A DNA stretch of 64,000 bases from Tupaia tana (lineage: Eukaryota; Chordata; Mammalia; Scandentia; Tupaiidae): the NCBI GenBank assembly GCA_026018925.1, contig JAKSZU010000271.1, positions 124,001 to 188,000 of the forward strand. Direction: 5' to 3'. The translations under genes and the position numbers were made by a program. A model generated the notes under the pieces. That model did no database searches, had not been told where the DNA came from, and worked only from the letters and a program-made list of their open reading frames with translations. Below are positions 1-11,599 of this stretch, one piece after another (positions within the stretch are counted from its first letter, which is position 1; every line of letters starts with the position of its first letter).

Positions 1-1439
1 TATTAAAACATTTTATATTTGAAATCTTCTCACAACTTCCTATGAAGTTAAAAATAAATCCGTAAAGAAACTGCAAGTATCCTAATACCCAGTAAGTTCC
101 CTCTTACTTTCCAGGAGTATCTCAGGATATTCCTGCTGTCAAATAACAGACCCACCCATTTCCAACCCCCAAACTACAGACAAAGCACAACACCACATCA
201 AAAACTATGACAGGTGGTGAACACTACTGAAAGCTTAAGTGTTGAATGGAAATAACTTTCTCTTCTTATTCTCAAAGGTATTAATTGATTCTCAATAAAG
301 ACTGTGATCATATGGAGGAATCACTCATGGGCAGGTCATCTGGGACACACAGTCAGGACCAGCCAAACATACACAAGGTGATAAAGAAAACGAAGCCGTC
401 TTCCTTTCTGTATATTTTCCCCATATACGCTCAGTTATAATACCTGTCACAGCTGTCAGTCACCTCAATCAGCATCAGCAATGGTACAATCCAGTAATGA
501 AGGGTTCAGTAAAAATGCTGAGAGCATGGCCTCTCTGGTCTTTTAGACTTAGTAAAATAGATGGAAAGTTTGGAACCGGTGACCCATGAGAAATCTCTTA
601 ACTGTAACTTCCTCTAAGTTTTGATGTAATTCAAAAATTAAGAGGAAAAAGGAGGAGTCACAAACATAATGAGGAATACATCTCAATCTAGAAAACTCAT
701 TGATAATCAAATGAAGGATGCTGTCATGGTAGAATTCAGGACATTGTACCGAGACTTTCAAGTACGGTAAGCCCATTCCTAACCAGCACATCCCTCCCTC
801 CCCCAAGATACAAACACTAACAACGATGCATGCTAGCAATGTGCTTGGTGCACAGGCTGTCACACCAAGTAGACCCACAAATACTGATTCTCACCCTCAC
901 ACAACTCTACCTATCTTAGCTGCCATGATCACAAAACATGATGTTATTTCAGGCCCCTTCTTCTAGACAGCCACATTTGGGTATTAGAATACTGGTATTA
1001 ACTATGCACAGGGAGCAATGGGGATTTCTATCATAAAAACACTTAACAGAAGGTTTTGTAAAAGGTGATGGTGCAAGAAAAGCTTGGCCAGTTATCCAAC
1101 TCAAAGGACCTTGTTTGTCTGAACAATTAATGTTTCACAATAAAGGGAAAATTACTGTAAAAATTTGAACTTCCTGTCCTAAGACATTTTTCATTCTTTG
1201 TTCTTTTAAATTTTGTCTAGGGGCAATGTGCATATGGGAAATAAAGATTGAGAGCAAGGAAGAGAAATTGAGGAGGTACCCAATTAGGAACTGTCTATGC
1301 CATGAACTTTCTACTCTCTTTATTTTTTTGTTTCATTTGAATGTTCGGGCAGAAGGTGTTTTCCTTTTTTCTCACAAATTTTTTCCTAGGGCAAATGAAC
1401 TTGTTGAAACCAAAGGGAAAGAGCAGAATACCTGGGAGG

Positions 1440-1667
1440 CTAATGGACATTGTATTACACAATCAAAAGGATTCTATTCACTCCACTTGCCCTGATCTGA
1501 ATGCAACCAGCCAACAGAGATGGTTATCAAATATAGCATTTTCACAAGCATCTCAAGATCCGTGAATCAACCCCAATATATATGAGGCCAAGAATATCTG
1601 AGACACATCGTGTCTCTGAGTCAACCAGGACCAAAGAGCCTTCCATCTGCCTACCAGTAGTCCAGCA
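1440..1667 (+). promoter_or_regulatory. IL6-like promoter and 5' UTR, copy A
   Basis: This region is collinear with the human IL6 proximal promoter. A C/EBP-type ATTACACAAT sits at 1,454-1,463. The stretch equivalent to ...TTATCAAATGTGGGATTTTCCC... is present at about 1,524-1,545, but the NF-kB core reads AGCATTTTCAC (1,535-1,545) and lacks the GGG half. A TATA-like AATATATATG is at 1,575-1,584. The CRE-equivalent reads GGACATTG rather than GACGTCA. An AP-1-like TGAGTCA lies at 1,617-1,623, in the presumed 5' UTR. Transcription probably starts near 1,605, judged from the TATA position. Confidence 0.8.
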
Positions 1668-4600
1668 ATGGCCTTCTTCTCGACAAGTAAGTGAAGGAAA
1701 ACTATAGGCTTGGATACACCTCTGAGAGAGAGAGGGGTGTGTAGCCCTTGGGTGGTAGTGAAAAGGAGGGTTTAAAGTGTCCAAGAACTAGAAAGACCTC
1801 CTTGTTGTGCATATACAGCCTAAGCCCTACTGACTCTATTTCTCCTTTGGGTACAGTCACTTTAGGTCCCATCCTTCTGGGGATGCTCATAGCAATGGCT
1901 ACTTCTGAAACCACCACCACAGAACCAGAGAAAACTGAAGGACTCATTAACTCTCTTCTTGTCGAAATCGATAAGCTGAAAGAGGAGGTGAGCAGGCTTG
2001 GTGATAGGATATTAATATGGATTAATAATTAACATTTATTAGACTTGGCTGCTTTCTTGGGCACCTTACATTCACACTTTACAATGGGCAGACTAGACTT
2101 TTGTGTGTTTATCTTAACTGCTGTACTCAGGAAGCTCTTCTTTGTTGAGTAAACTATATGTAGGTTGGATGCAAGCACCTAGGGATTTCAACTGCTTACC
2201 TGGCATGATCCAAGTATCATTGCTTCACCGGGTACACCTTTCTGTAATCAAAAATAATGTCTATAAACCATCTTTATTCCATCAGACATTTGGGGGAATG
2301 GAAAAATGTGCCACCTAAAATAAGCATTTCATTTCTCAGGACAGGTTCAGACCTTATAGATACGTAAGTTCTGCAGTTAGGTCTCCCCTAAGACATTCCC
2401 CCTAATATATAGATCCTATATATTATAGAATAGATTCATATTAGAGCCCTCAAAGTGGCAAAATTACAAGTAGGTTAATGCTCGTATCAACTCAAAATTC
2501 AAGATGGATGGACACAGTTTGGTACAACTAAAAGAACACCAAGAAAGTTGATTAGATGCCAGGACTGTAGGATAGTTATTGTAAGATCACTTTCATGTTC
2601 TCTGGAATTCTGTATAGAAATATAGACTCCATCCTTAAAATTGTGGAGTTATATTAGATGATCTCGAAAATTTTTTCCAGATAGGCCCATAATGGCTACA
2701 CTATTTTCACCCCATTATTACCTAAACTGCTGTCATACATGAAATATCTACCATGTTCCAAATGATTTACACAAATATGATGTCGAAACAAAATAGAAAT
2801 TAAACAGGGGATGTGTTTCATGACTTCAATGTAAAGATAAGGGAACTGTAACTCAGAGTAAGTACCAGCCTGAAGTCACAGGTGAACCTGGGATTAAATG
2901 CAAGTACTCTATGCTCCACTCGATTCTTCTTAGATGGATGCCAATGGGTTATGACTTCATTTTCCTAAGGTCTTCTGCCTCTGCTAGACTATGAATTGAT
3001 CCTGGGGTGGGGCTTGCTTTAGGGACACTAATATGATAAGAATTCTGGTGTTCTCTTCCAGTTCGATGAGCCAACTGACATCTGCAAAAGCAAGGTGGCA
3101 CTGTCAAAAAACAATATGAATGTTCCAAAACTGACTGAGCAGGACAAATGCTTACACACTACATTTGATAAGGTATGAACTCATCCCATTCCTTTTCACT
3201 ATTCCATAGGCAAACCTTTTCCCTTGTGCATGCAATCGCTGTTACAGACATAGAGACCTAGGCAGGCAACAAAAACTGGGTACAATGATCAAAACGCATG
3301 TAAATTTGACAATGAAGCCTCCCTGAAGTTTTTGAAACGTGATTCATTCTAGAAACTCATGGCCAGAGAAGTCTCTCTCTTATTTGGGATTTTTCACAGC
3401 TGTCAAGTGCTAGCAACGCCTGCTGGTTAACCTTGTTCTTCTTGTGTGAGACTATTATGACTGTTTTCTCAATTTTGGCTCCTCTGAATAGATCAAGACA
3501 GGTCCTCATTACAGTGGTCCTTCTCTCCACCCTTCTCTGCACAGATGAACAGATGATGTGCTCACATGGTTAATTATTCCATAAAGAGAAGGGGCAGTCC
3601 AACATTGATAAGGACTGAATTATCGGATAGGCCCCAGTGAGAGTCTCAGAGAAGGATTTACTTGACATATTCTGTTATTTGTTGGGTTATTAATAATAGT
3701 GTGAAAGCGCTTTTTCTGTCAGCGCAGCTATCTAAATTAGTGCTGTCTTACATCACACAACACGATGCTGAACAGGTACGTGATGTTCCCTAGAGAGGAA
3801 GAGAAAGAAGATGCTGAAGTGTAGGAATTTCACTTTTAAATTGGATTCTATTTCCTAGTGATACCAAATTTTCTACTATCTCTCTTCTTAGGAAACTTGC
3901 CTGCGAGGAATCAGTACTGGTCTTTTGGAGTTTCAGGTGTACCTGGAATACCTCCACAAAAATTTTAATAATAAGGCAAGCTCTAATGCTCTGCCAGTAG
4001 CTACCAAATCCCTCTTTGATATCCTGCACAAAAAGGTAAATATTTCCTCATTTCATCCCTACGTATAGGGAAGACAGGCCCCAGGAAGCAGTTTCCCATC
4101 CTCCATATATCACAAGTGCAATATTGCTTCACATTGAAACTTTCATGTTCATGAAAGGGTCTGAGAAATATCTTCTGGTAGTTAAAATATTTGCTATTGG
4201 AATGGGTTTTGGATCTCTTCTGGAAAGGTCTTTTATTACTGTAATTAAAGCGACTAAGAGATGTGGATTTTAGTGTCCAATTCACAAAACCATATCCAGA
4301 GTGATTGGTCATTCACAGGAGAGGGGGCAGCCCCTATGAAAATTACTCTGCTGTAATATTTTAACACATTACTGTTTCCCATCATGATGATGGGAAATCC
4401 ACACACACTGCTGGGCTTGTTTTTGAAGCCACAGATTCAGAAATTGAACTGCATATTTAATAATGTGACTTCCAGCCACTTCAACTCCTCCACCATGGCT
4501 GGAGAGAAAATATGAATGTTTAAATTACTAGTAGTGACATTTGTTCATTAAGAGTCCTTCAACAGTTTTTGCTACTTTTTATTTTATTTCTGTATTATTG

Positions 4601-5628
4601 CTGGGTAATAGACAAAGACTACAGGGTGGTTGAGGAGGTACCAAGGGTTTTTTCCCCAAGAGCTATTCAAATAGCAGAGAGTGGAGGGTTCAGGGGCAGT
4701 GTGTTAATGAGCCAAGCAAAATGCAAGCAGAAGGGCATTGGAATGAAAAGTTCGGTGTTATTTCTACCTCTGCCATTTCTAGTGGTTTCTCCTCCACCAG
4801 GACTTCTAAGGCTTTATTATGAACAGCATTCCCAGTGGGATCTTGCTGTGATGGCCAATATGGTTGAGCAGGGCTAAAGAGGGCCTAAAATGTTCTTTTC
4901 TAAAAGGCTCCACGGTGATGCCAATGATGCAGACATACTTGGAGGCACAATGCCTTCCACAATTACTTATCCCTATACTCCTAGATCTCCAGAAAGGAGT
5001 TTCCCATTCTCTATATATCATCAGGTCAGTAGACTCCCAACAGATGCCTAATAGATGGCAAAGGTTTGTGGGAGAAAGCGTACTATTGAGGGACCTAGGA
5101 AAATCCATTAAACTGGCTAGAGCTACACCTTCTTTATTTATCTATTGAATTTCTACTATGCCAAGCACTTATTCAGACAATGGAGTAGAAAATAAGTATC
5201 ACAGTAGATTATCCTTTTTGATGCTTAGCATGTCATTTGTGACAATTGTGAGGAATGGTTAGAATTCAGTTGCTGTGAAAGGGCCCTATGCAGTGTGGGC
5301 TGGTGTAGAATGACCTCCCCTACCTGAGCCAGTGAGAACAGTAGCTTCCATCATGTCGGTCAGCACAGATTTGCACATCTCCCTACCTCCTAGAACACCT
5401 ATGCCTTACAAAGGAATTTTTTCTGTATGTGAGCAATCCTTCTGCTATCTTTCCCATCAGGTATCTTGTCCATGTGACATAACGGACCCTGCCCCAGAGG
5501 TAACTGCCAGCATGGAGGAAATGCTAAATGAGTTGACTGGATGGGAGAAGAAAACCGCCATGCGCCTCATCCTGTGTGACCTTCAGGAGTTCTTGCAGTA
5601 CACCATGAGGGTTTCTCGCATAGTTTAG
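1668..5628 (+). CDS. IL6: Interleukin-6-like cytokine, copy A (five exons, intact)
   Basis: Coding exons are 1,668-1,686, 1,857-1,987, 3,062-3,172, 3,892-4,035 and 5,461-5,628, all with GT-AG introns. They give 573 bp, or 190 residues plus stop; human IL6 has 212. Exon 1 carries exactly 19 coding bases ending in phase 1, and introns 1-3 (170, 1,074 and 719 bp) are close to the human sizes. Residues 1-23 form a short signal peptide (MAFFSTS, then a hydrophobic run). Helix A follows near 35-50 and TGLLEFQVYLEYL lies in exon 4. W163 and the C-terminal R185/R188 match known IL-6 receptor and gp130 contact positions. C80 and C90 keep the second disulfide. C58 is kept but its partner position is Asp, and C138, C140 and C174 are extra. 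Exon 2 is about 20 codons shorter than in human. It is expected to be a secreted helical cytokine signalling through IL-6R/gp130. The family assignment is secure; activity is inferred. Confidence 0.93.
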
Positions 5629-6003
5629 GGCATGCCATTCAGATTGTTGCATGTCAAGGGCACTGCTTCCTATGATCAGAAATAGACTGGATTACTTTAA
5701 AACACTATTCCTGTATTGATATTTGAATGGGAAATTTGTATTAATTTACTGACATGAGTGAGTTTTGGAAAGTGCCTCTTGAAGTATATTATGGGTAAGG
5801 TTTTAAATAATATTGAAATGTGTCAATTCAGGTCAAATGTCCTCTGTTTCAAAGATAAATTATTCTTGGAATGTGTAGCCCTACCTGAAATTAACTCCTA
5901 CCTTCTATGTATTTTTTTAAAGAAAAACAAACGTTGCTTTTTTTAAATGTTTACATCATTAATATGACAATAAATCCCATCTATTCAAAGAATCAGCAAT
6001 AAA
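5629..6003 (+). other. 3' UTR and polyadenylation signals of IL6-like copy A
   Basis: The sequence after the stop is alignable with the human IL6 3' UTR (it begins GGCATGCC..TCAGATTGTTG). AATAAA occurs at 5,969-5,974 and again at 5,998-6,003; the first is at the position expected from human IL6. I count a single ATTTA pentamer (about 5,745) between the stop and the first poly(A) signal, fewer than the cluster in human IL6. Confidence 0.75.
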
Positions 6004-6156
6004 GCTTGTGTATGAAATGTATTGTTTATTAGAAAGAAGTTGTCAGTATAATGACAACAAGAAAGAAAAAAACTATAATCACTTGAAGAAATAGTCAGAA
6101 AGGGAGTTTTCTTATAAGTCAATAGCTGCTTTCCATTTATAGTCCTTGTCCTTTTT

Positions 6157-6418
6157 TTTTTTTTTTTTGGATGCTTTTGCTATAGGGCGCGTGCACTCTC
6201 CAGGCAGAGACAGAGAGACAGAGAGACAGAAAGCGAGAAATCACCCCTCAGGAAGGATCACCAGGCTGCAATCCCTTCTCCTCCATTCTCCTCTCGGGAT
6301 CCTGGGCACGCACGAAGACACGCCTGGCGTGAGTTTAAGCCATCAGGTCCAGGACATGAACTGTGGTCGACCATGTGGAAGTCTAGCGACACAGCCATTA
6401 CACCAACTGCTGGTCCCA
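6157..6418 (-). mobile_element. tRNA-derived SINE, minus strand
   Basis: A T-run at the left end is the reversed A-tail. It is followed by the CT/GA-rich body and, at the right end, the reverse complement of the A-box-like GGTGTAATGGCTGTGTCGCT head. Flanking target-site duplications AGTCCTTGTCCTTTTT (6,141-6,156) and AGTTCTTGTCCTTTTT (6,419-6,434) differ by one base. It belongs to the same family as the SINEs at 13,769 and 18,277. Confidence 0.85.
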
Positions 6419-6434
6419 GTTCTTGTCCTTTTTA

Positions 6435-7700
6435 TGAAACAATGTAAATAAGGTAGTAAGCAGCTTCAGCCATTCAACGGATGCTATATACAGTCCGGTT
6501 TCTTGTGGCATGAAGGGCAGATCTCTGCTGTGTTTCAGGTGGTGTGCATACGAAGTCAGTGTTTTGTTCACAGCCTAACTCCAGCAGGTCAGATACAGTG
6601 CCATGCATCTTTGTTCCTTTGTACCATAACTGGGAGAATGGGGCAGTAGCAACCAGATATACTGAAAACTTTTTAAAACATATTTTTTCTCCTAACTCCC
6701 ATATGTTTTCTCTTAGTTATTTTTTAAAAAATGAAAACTGCTCATATTTGAAGATTTCATTTAGTTCACTGCAGTCACTTCTCTTTATTTTAAATTCAAA
6801 AATTTAAATCAAATTAAATTAAAATTAAGGATCCAAATTTCCATGTAGCTAGATGGTATTAAGCTGAGCAGTGCAGAAATACTTCATTTAAATCATTACA
6901 GAAATTTATATTACAGAGCCATGCTATAGAGCATAGTAAAGACAAAATTGATGCTTCAGTCATCTAATGATCACATGGAACTGACTATACTCACCAGTCT
7001 GCACTACAATGGAGTGTCAGTAAGGAAATAAAATATCATGTGATTTCAGCAACTATGTCTGGGGATATCTTTGCTACGGAAGCTTAACCTTTAACTAATG
7101 TACCTTAAATTGATTCATTTATTTTTACAATTCTGGAAGGCGAGACTACAGTGAACAATAGACAAGAATTAGAAAGCACCCTATAAAGAATAATGGTCAT
7201 GATGTAAGTTTATTTTTTACACCAATTGTTTAGCCCATTAGGATTCTGAGCACATGTGTCCATCTACTTTGCCAAGTTGCTGGGACCAGGAAACAAGCTT
7301 GATCGATCAAGTGGGATGTGGCTTCCACTGTGATACGTTTCACTGATACACTGTGGTACCTGCCAAACTTATTATTAATTAAGGTTAGAAAACATGTAGG
7401 AAGAAGAGTAATCCTGCAGGACAGGAACAGACAGCATATCAGAGCTTTGTTTGGTGCCCAGCTGTTTGGTAAGGCCACGGCCCATTATTAACAAGGTCTA
7501 TAAGAACTAGGGTCTCCCGGAATCAAAAAGTACTAATACAGTCCGTTTACAGTCAAACATTAATGGGCACCCTCTGTTTCCTAAGTATTACAATATCAAA
7601 TTCTACTGACATTTATAACCAAAGCTTGAATCATCATCCAGGAAAAACACACAATCTTTGTGGTACCTTTCATTGTGGCCATTCATTGCCCCACATTTCC
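6435..7700. other. Intergenic, nothing recognised
   Basis: AT-rich sequence with no convincing gene, repeat or RNA. The short open frames at 6,544-6,807 (+) and 7,230-7,478 (-) show no recognisable domain or codon signal. Confidence 0.5.
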
Positions 7701-8900
7701 TTCTAAGGACTGCTTTAGCTTCATCTCACAAATCTTCATAAGCTTATTTTCCTTTTCATTACACTTGATACTTTTTTCTTTATTAATTCTACCAGGACGT
7801 TCACTTTGACCGATTTATGATTGAAACGTATGTTGGTTACTTTCCCAGTGTTTACAGATTTAAGCATTATTTAAGGCCTATCCATTTCTGGTTGGATTTC
7901 ATTGTAGTCAGATAACATACTGTGTATGACAACACTCTTTCTGAACTATTTTCAGGTACACTTTATGACCCAACATGTGTCATGCGATGGTATATGATCT
8001 ATCTTGATATATGTTCTATGGGTATTTGAAAAGGATATGTATTCTACCATTGATAGGCAAAGATGTTGTTAATGTCAGTTAGAGCCAGTTGATCGAAAGG
8101 GCTGGTGTTATTCTTCATATCTTTGATTCTTTTTCACTGTGCTTGTTCCACTGAGTATTTAGAGAGACGTATTGAAGAACCCAAGTGGAATACGGGAGTT
8201 TTCTTTCTCCTTTTGTTTTTATCAGTTATTGCTTCACATATCTAACACTTCTGTTGTTTTTCCACTCACCAGGTATTGCTCAATCCTTGGCGGACTAACT
8301 CATTTATCATCGTGTAATATACCTCCCAGTCTTTAACATTTTTCCTTGCTCAAAAGTACTTTCCCATCACTTTATTTTAATTAAGTTTCACATGCTTCGT
8401 ATTTTACATTCCTTCTTATTAACCTAGAATTATGGTATTTGGAAATTTGGAAATGAGATTCTCCTGAAATATGTACTTGGGTTACTTTTCTCAACAGCAT
8501 GGTATGTGCATTTCTGCCTTTTCGGTGTGTGTTTGAATCATTTAGAGTTTGTTTCTTTGTTGGTGTCTTAACTCTTAGATATGACATTTTATTTTTCACT
8601 TTATATTTGATTTGTCTTTGTTTTTCCAATTTTTCCTTTACTGCATTCCATTTAGATATTGGAACATTTTTAGAAATCCACTTTGGTTTACATACAGTGC
8701 TTTTGAAAATTTTTCTTCATGATTCAATTCCAGTTACTTCTCTGAGTGCTGCATTTCAGATTTATAACTTTTTAGATCCCACCAGTGTTCATGCTTTACC
8801 ATTGGAAGTATTTTTTATTTTTTTATAACTATTTTGCTTTTTCATATTCATTTACATCCACTGGGAACCCTATTAATCAATTATACATTTTGTTACACAA
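7700..8900 (-). mobile_element. Ancient diverged L1-type fragment, minus strand
   Basis: On the + strand the text reads like the antisense of an old mammalian L1 ORF2 region. It contains stretches resembling 'gatctat..t..atatgttctatgggtattTGAAAAGGATATGTATTCTAC' and 'agagccagttgatcgaaagggctg'. No intact frame survives. The assignment rests on remembered L1M antisense phrasing rather than an alignment, so it is tentative. Confidence 0.35.
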
Positions 8901-9093
8901 TAAAATATAACCTGGAAAACACCAGAGAAAAAATTCTAATACTATAACTTTTATTTTTCGCTTTCTTCTTTCTTTCTACTTTCTTGATCTTTCATGAGTC
9001 CCTCTTTCAAAAATTTTTTTTTGTTACAGAACTTCCCTCCCTCACTGCCACCAGGTTTTCTTTTCCCCTTAAGGTAATATATATATGTATTTG

Positions 9094-9840
9094 CATTCAT
9101 TCCATGTCCATCATTATAGCATGCAAAATGCGATTTTCCATCCAGGGTACACTGTATATTTTCTCAATCAAACACGTCAACAAACATGTGATTGTCAGCA
9201 GATGATCTTCCATTTCCTTTTTTCTGTATCTTTAGCTTTTGTTCCCCCCATCCTTGATTTCCTATCTCTTACCCTCTGCCATCTCCCATTCTCATCCCAC
9301 ACTGTCTCTGGTATCTATGTTTGCTTTCTATACTGTTTTCCCCCCACATATTATAGAATCTCCAAAGACCCTAATCAATCTAAATACCCTCACAGAAAAC
9401 ACAGGTGACACACACATTTCCATGAACACAAGTTAACTTTACACATCCTATAAAGTAGCACCTAGATGGGGCTACATGTCCTACTGCAGTCACTGAGTAG
9501 ATATATTTTTCTTTTTCCTGAAACTTTTATTTTTGTAACTCAATTTACATCCCTTCCCTAAGCTTCATCACAGCACACAAAATACGATCTCCCATCCAGT
9601 ACACACTGCATAGTGACTCAATCATGCACATTACAAAAAATTTTCCATTTCTAGTTCCTAGAAATATTTCCACCCCTCTTTCTGACCCTCTGTTCCTTCC
9701 CACCCTCCTCTCACATCACCTCTGGTGTCCACAATTGTCCTTCACTCCCTTCCCACCCACATTGCATTGATCACACAATTTCCTACATAATCTAACTACT
9801 TTCAATGGTGTGTTCACTCATTACTACTAAGAAAACCAGT
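9094..9840. repeat. Diverged direct repeat (~450-bp spacing)
   Basis: The block beginning GCATGCAAAATGCGATTTTC (about 9,119) is echoed by GCACACAAAATACGATCTCC (about 9,574). Each is followed by CATCCAG..TACACTG..., then (..)CTCAATCA, ATTTTCCATTTC-like text and a pyrimidine-rich run ending CTCTGGT(A/G)TC. The repeats lie in what appears to be the 3' part of the minus-strand HAL1-like element. Confidence 0.6.
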
Positions 9841-10073
9841 TTTAAATTAAATCAAAGAAATGTCAAGGAACTTTGCTTAAAGCCAGGATACAGGTTAGGA
9901 TTCTGTCCAAATGGTAGGTGCATGAACCTATCAATCTCATGTATGTTTATCTTCTGTTCTGGTTCAATTTTCCTGATTAAATTCTGGCATATAATATTCG
10001 ACTCCAGACTTGTCCCTATGATTAAGTTGGCCACTTTCTTAGTTTTTGGACTCTTATTTCCGTGTGTCTGTGT

Positions 10074-11041
10074 TTAATTTTCCTGATACAGCACACCCTT
10101 TAGAACTTCTTGGAGATCTGGTCTAGTGCTGGTAAATTCTTTCAGGTTTGGTTTATCTGAGAATGTTCTTGTCTTTTCTTTTCACCTGAAAGATAATCTT
10201 GCTGGGTACAGTATTCTTGGCTGAAATTGCTTCTCTCGTAACACTTTGAATATATTTTCTCATTGTCTCCTTGCTCGCATTATTTCTGATAAGAGATCTG
10301 CTGTTAGTCCGATGGGATGTCCTTTGTAGGTAACTTTATGTTTTTCTCTTGACAATCTTAGTATCTTGTCTTTGTCTATGGTTTTGGTCAACCTGGCTAT
10401 AATGTGTCTTGGAGAAGATCTTCTTGGGTTGATTCTATTTGGGGTCCTTTGTATTTCCTGGGACTGGATCTTCGAATGCCTCTCTAGGTTTGGAAAGTTT
10501 TCTTGCAGGATTTCATGGAATAGATTATCGATGCCTTTATGGGTCTCTTCACCTTCTGGAATGCCAATTATCAGGATATTTGGACATTTGATGATATCCA
10601 GTACTTCTTGCATATCATTCTCAAATTTTTGGGCCATTTTCTCAGTCTTCGTGGTGGATTTTTCTAGGCCAGCCATTTTCTCTCGTACATCTGAGATTCT
10701 ATTTTCTGAATGATCTAGTCTGCTTTTAATACTTTCAAGGGAGATTTTGACTTCCTGTATTATAGACTTCATCTCTAGCAGTTCTGTTTGAGACTTTTGA
10801 AAGTGTGTAATTCCTCTTTTAGATCTTGCAAGAATTCCCTCATCTCCTGGAACTTGTCAACTTCTTTCTCCTCTCTCTTTAGCAGTTCATTATCTCTCTT
10901 CTCTTCCATCTCTGTTAGCTTCTATATCATGAATGCTCTAAATTCCTTATCAGACATTTCCATGATTTTCACCGAACTGCTTGTGGATGAAGAAGAGTTA
11001 CTCTTTTCCCTTGGAGGAGAGGTATTTTCTCGTTTTCCCAT
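10074..11041 (-). pseudogene. L1 ORF1 pseudogene (coiled coil, RRM and CTD), minus strand
   Basis: An open segment 10,772-10,260 encodes the coiled-coil end, then the RRM-like core with IIGIPEGEE, and NRINPRRSSPR and YKGHPIGL. These are hallmarks of the L1 RNA-binding ORF1 protein. The N-terminal part (a start-like ATG at 11,041, EMSDKEFRAF, EKRDNELL) lies in another frame and carries a stop. The C terminus (..VLYQEN, stop at 10,076-10,074) is again frame-shifted. It is a non-functional relic. It resembles the + strand ORF1 at 42,112 in order and motifs but is clearly more diverged. Confidence 0.85.
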
Positions 11042-11116
11042 ATTTCTCGTGATCCGGCGGTGATTTCTTGTCATCTGATGGATGGTGTGTTTCTTTCAAA
11101 TTTTTGAAGTTCAGTC

Positions 11117-11340
11117 GCTAGCTCGTTAGTTGAAGGCTGAATTACAAGTAGAAAATCTTCATTCCCTGAAAAATCAAGTTCGCAGGCACCATGTGGAACC
11201 TTCTCCTGAAGGCCCGGCTTTTTCTGCTGCTAGCTCATTTGTTGGAGGCTGAATTATCAGTAGAAAATCTTCATTCTCTGAAAAATCTAGTTTGCTGGTG
11301 CCATGTGTAACCTTCTCCTGAAGGCCCGGCTTCTTCTGCC
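11117..11340 (-). repeat. Two 112-bp tandem monomers at the 5' end of the minus-strand L1
   Basis: GCTAGCTC recurs at 11,117 and 11,229 (112-bp period). Each copy holds GGCTGAATTA, AGTAGAAAATCTTCATT and CCTTCTCCTGAAGGCCCGGC. The doublet sits upstream of the minus-strand ORF1, where L1 5' UTR monomers are expected. It is unrelated in sequence to the 129/226-bp monomers of the + strand L1. Confidence 0.75.
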
Positions 11341-11599
11341 AAAAATTTTTGAAGGACTATGTGTACAGAAGAAGAAGTTACACAGTCATTTTCCAATGTT
11401 CAATATATATATATATATTTTTGAAAGAGGCATAAATTGGCATGGAGGTTAATGCTCTGAATATCAAATAGCAATATCACAATTACACAGTTTAAATCTG
11501 GATCAGGAGAAAGATAATCACGTTCTATATAGGGAAGAGAATCAGGGAGAGAAAATAGAGAAGGAAGACATTTCTGGGTCACAGAAATGTTTTATTACC

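Larger units (their letters stand above)
1..5665 (+). repeat. Segmental duplication, IL6 unit copy A
   Basis: The whole stretch from the window start through the IL6-like gene realigns to 58,339-64,000 in the same orientation, with an offset of about 58,338 bp and only small indels. Hand-aligned samples differ by about 2% in the distal upstream region (240-560) and about 4.4% in intron 2 (2,041-2,320). The left edge lies outside the window. Beyond the gene, 1-1,439 holds no further gene I can recognise; the short open frames there are not conserved as coding. Confidence 0.95.
8940..11345 (-). mobile_element. ORF1-only (HAL1-like) L1 element, minus strand
   Basis: Reading on the minus strand, the element starts with two 112-bp 5' monomers (11,117-11,340) and then a decayed L1 ORF1 (11,041-10,074). 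Next come the first residues of ORF2 (MANLIIGT.. from 10,034; the intact L1 in this window has MANLNVGT..). About 1.1 kb of pyrimidine-rich (+ strand) non-ORF2 sequence follows. ORF2 therefore breaks off within about 15 codons, as in half-L1 (HAL1) elements. It could alternatively be a full L1 with an internal deletion. Confidence 0.5.

Noticed and set aside
549-878. 109-codon minus-strand open frame upstream of IL6 copy A, partly repeated at 58,977-59,219
   Set aside because: Conserved only because the DNA is duplicated. The copy B frame ends differently and no domain is seen.
1668-5628. IL6-like copy as a processed pseudogene
   Set aside because: All four introns are present in both copies with sizes near those of human IL6.
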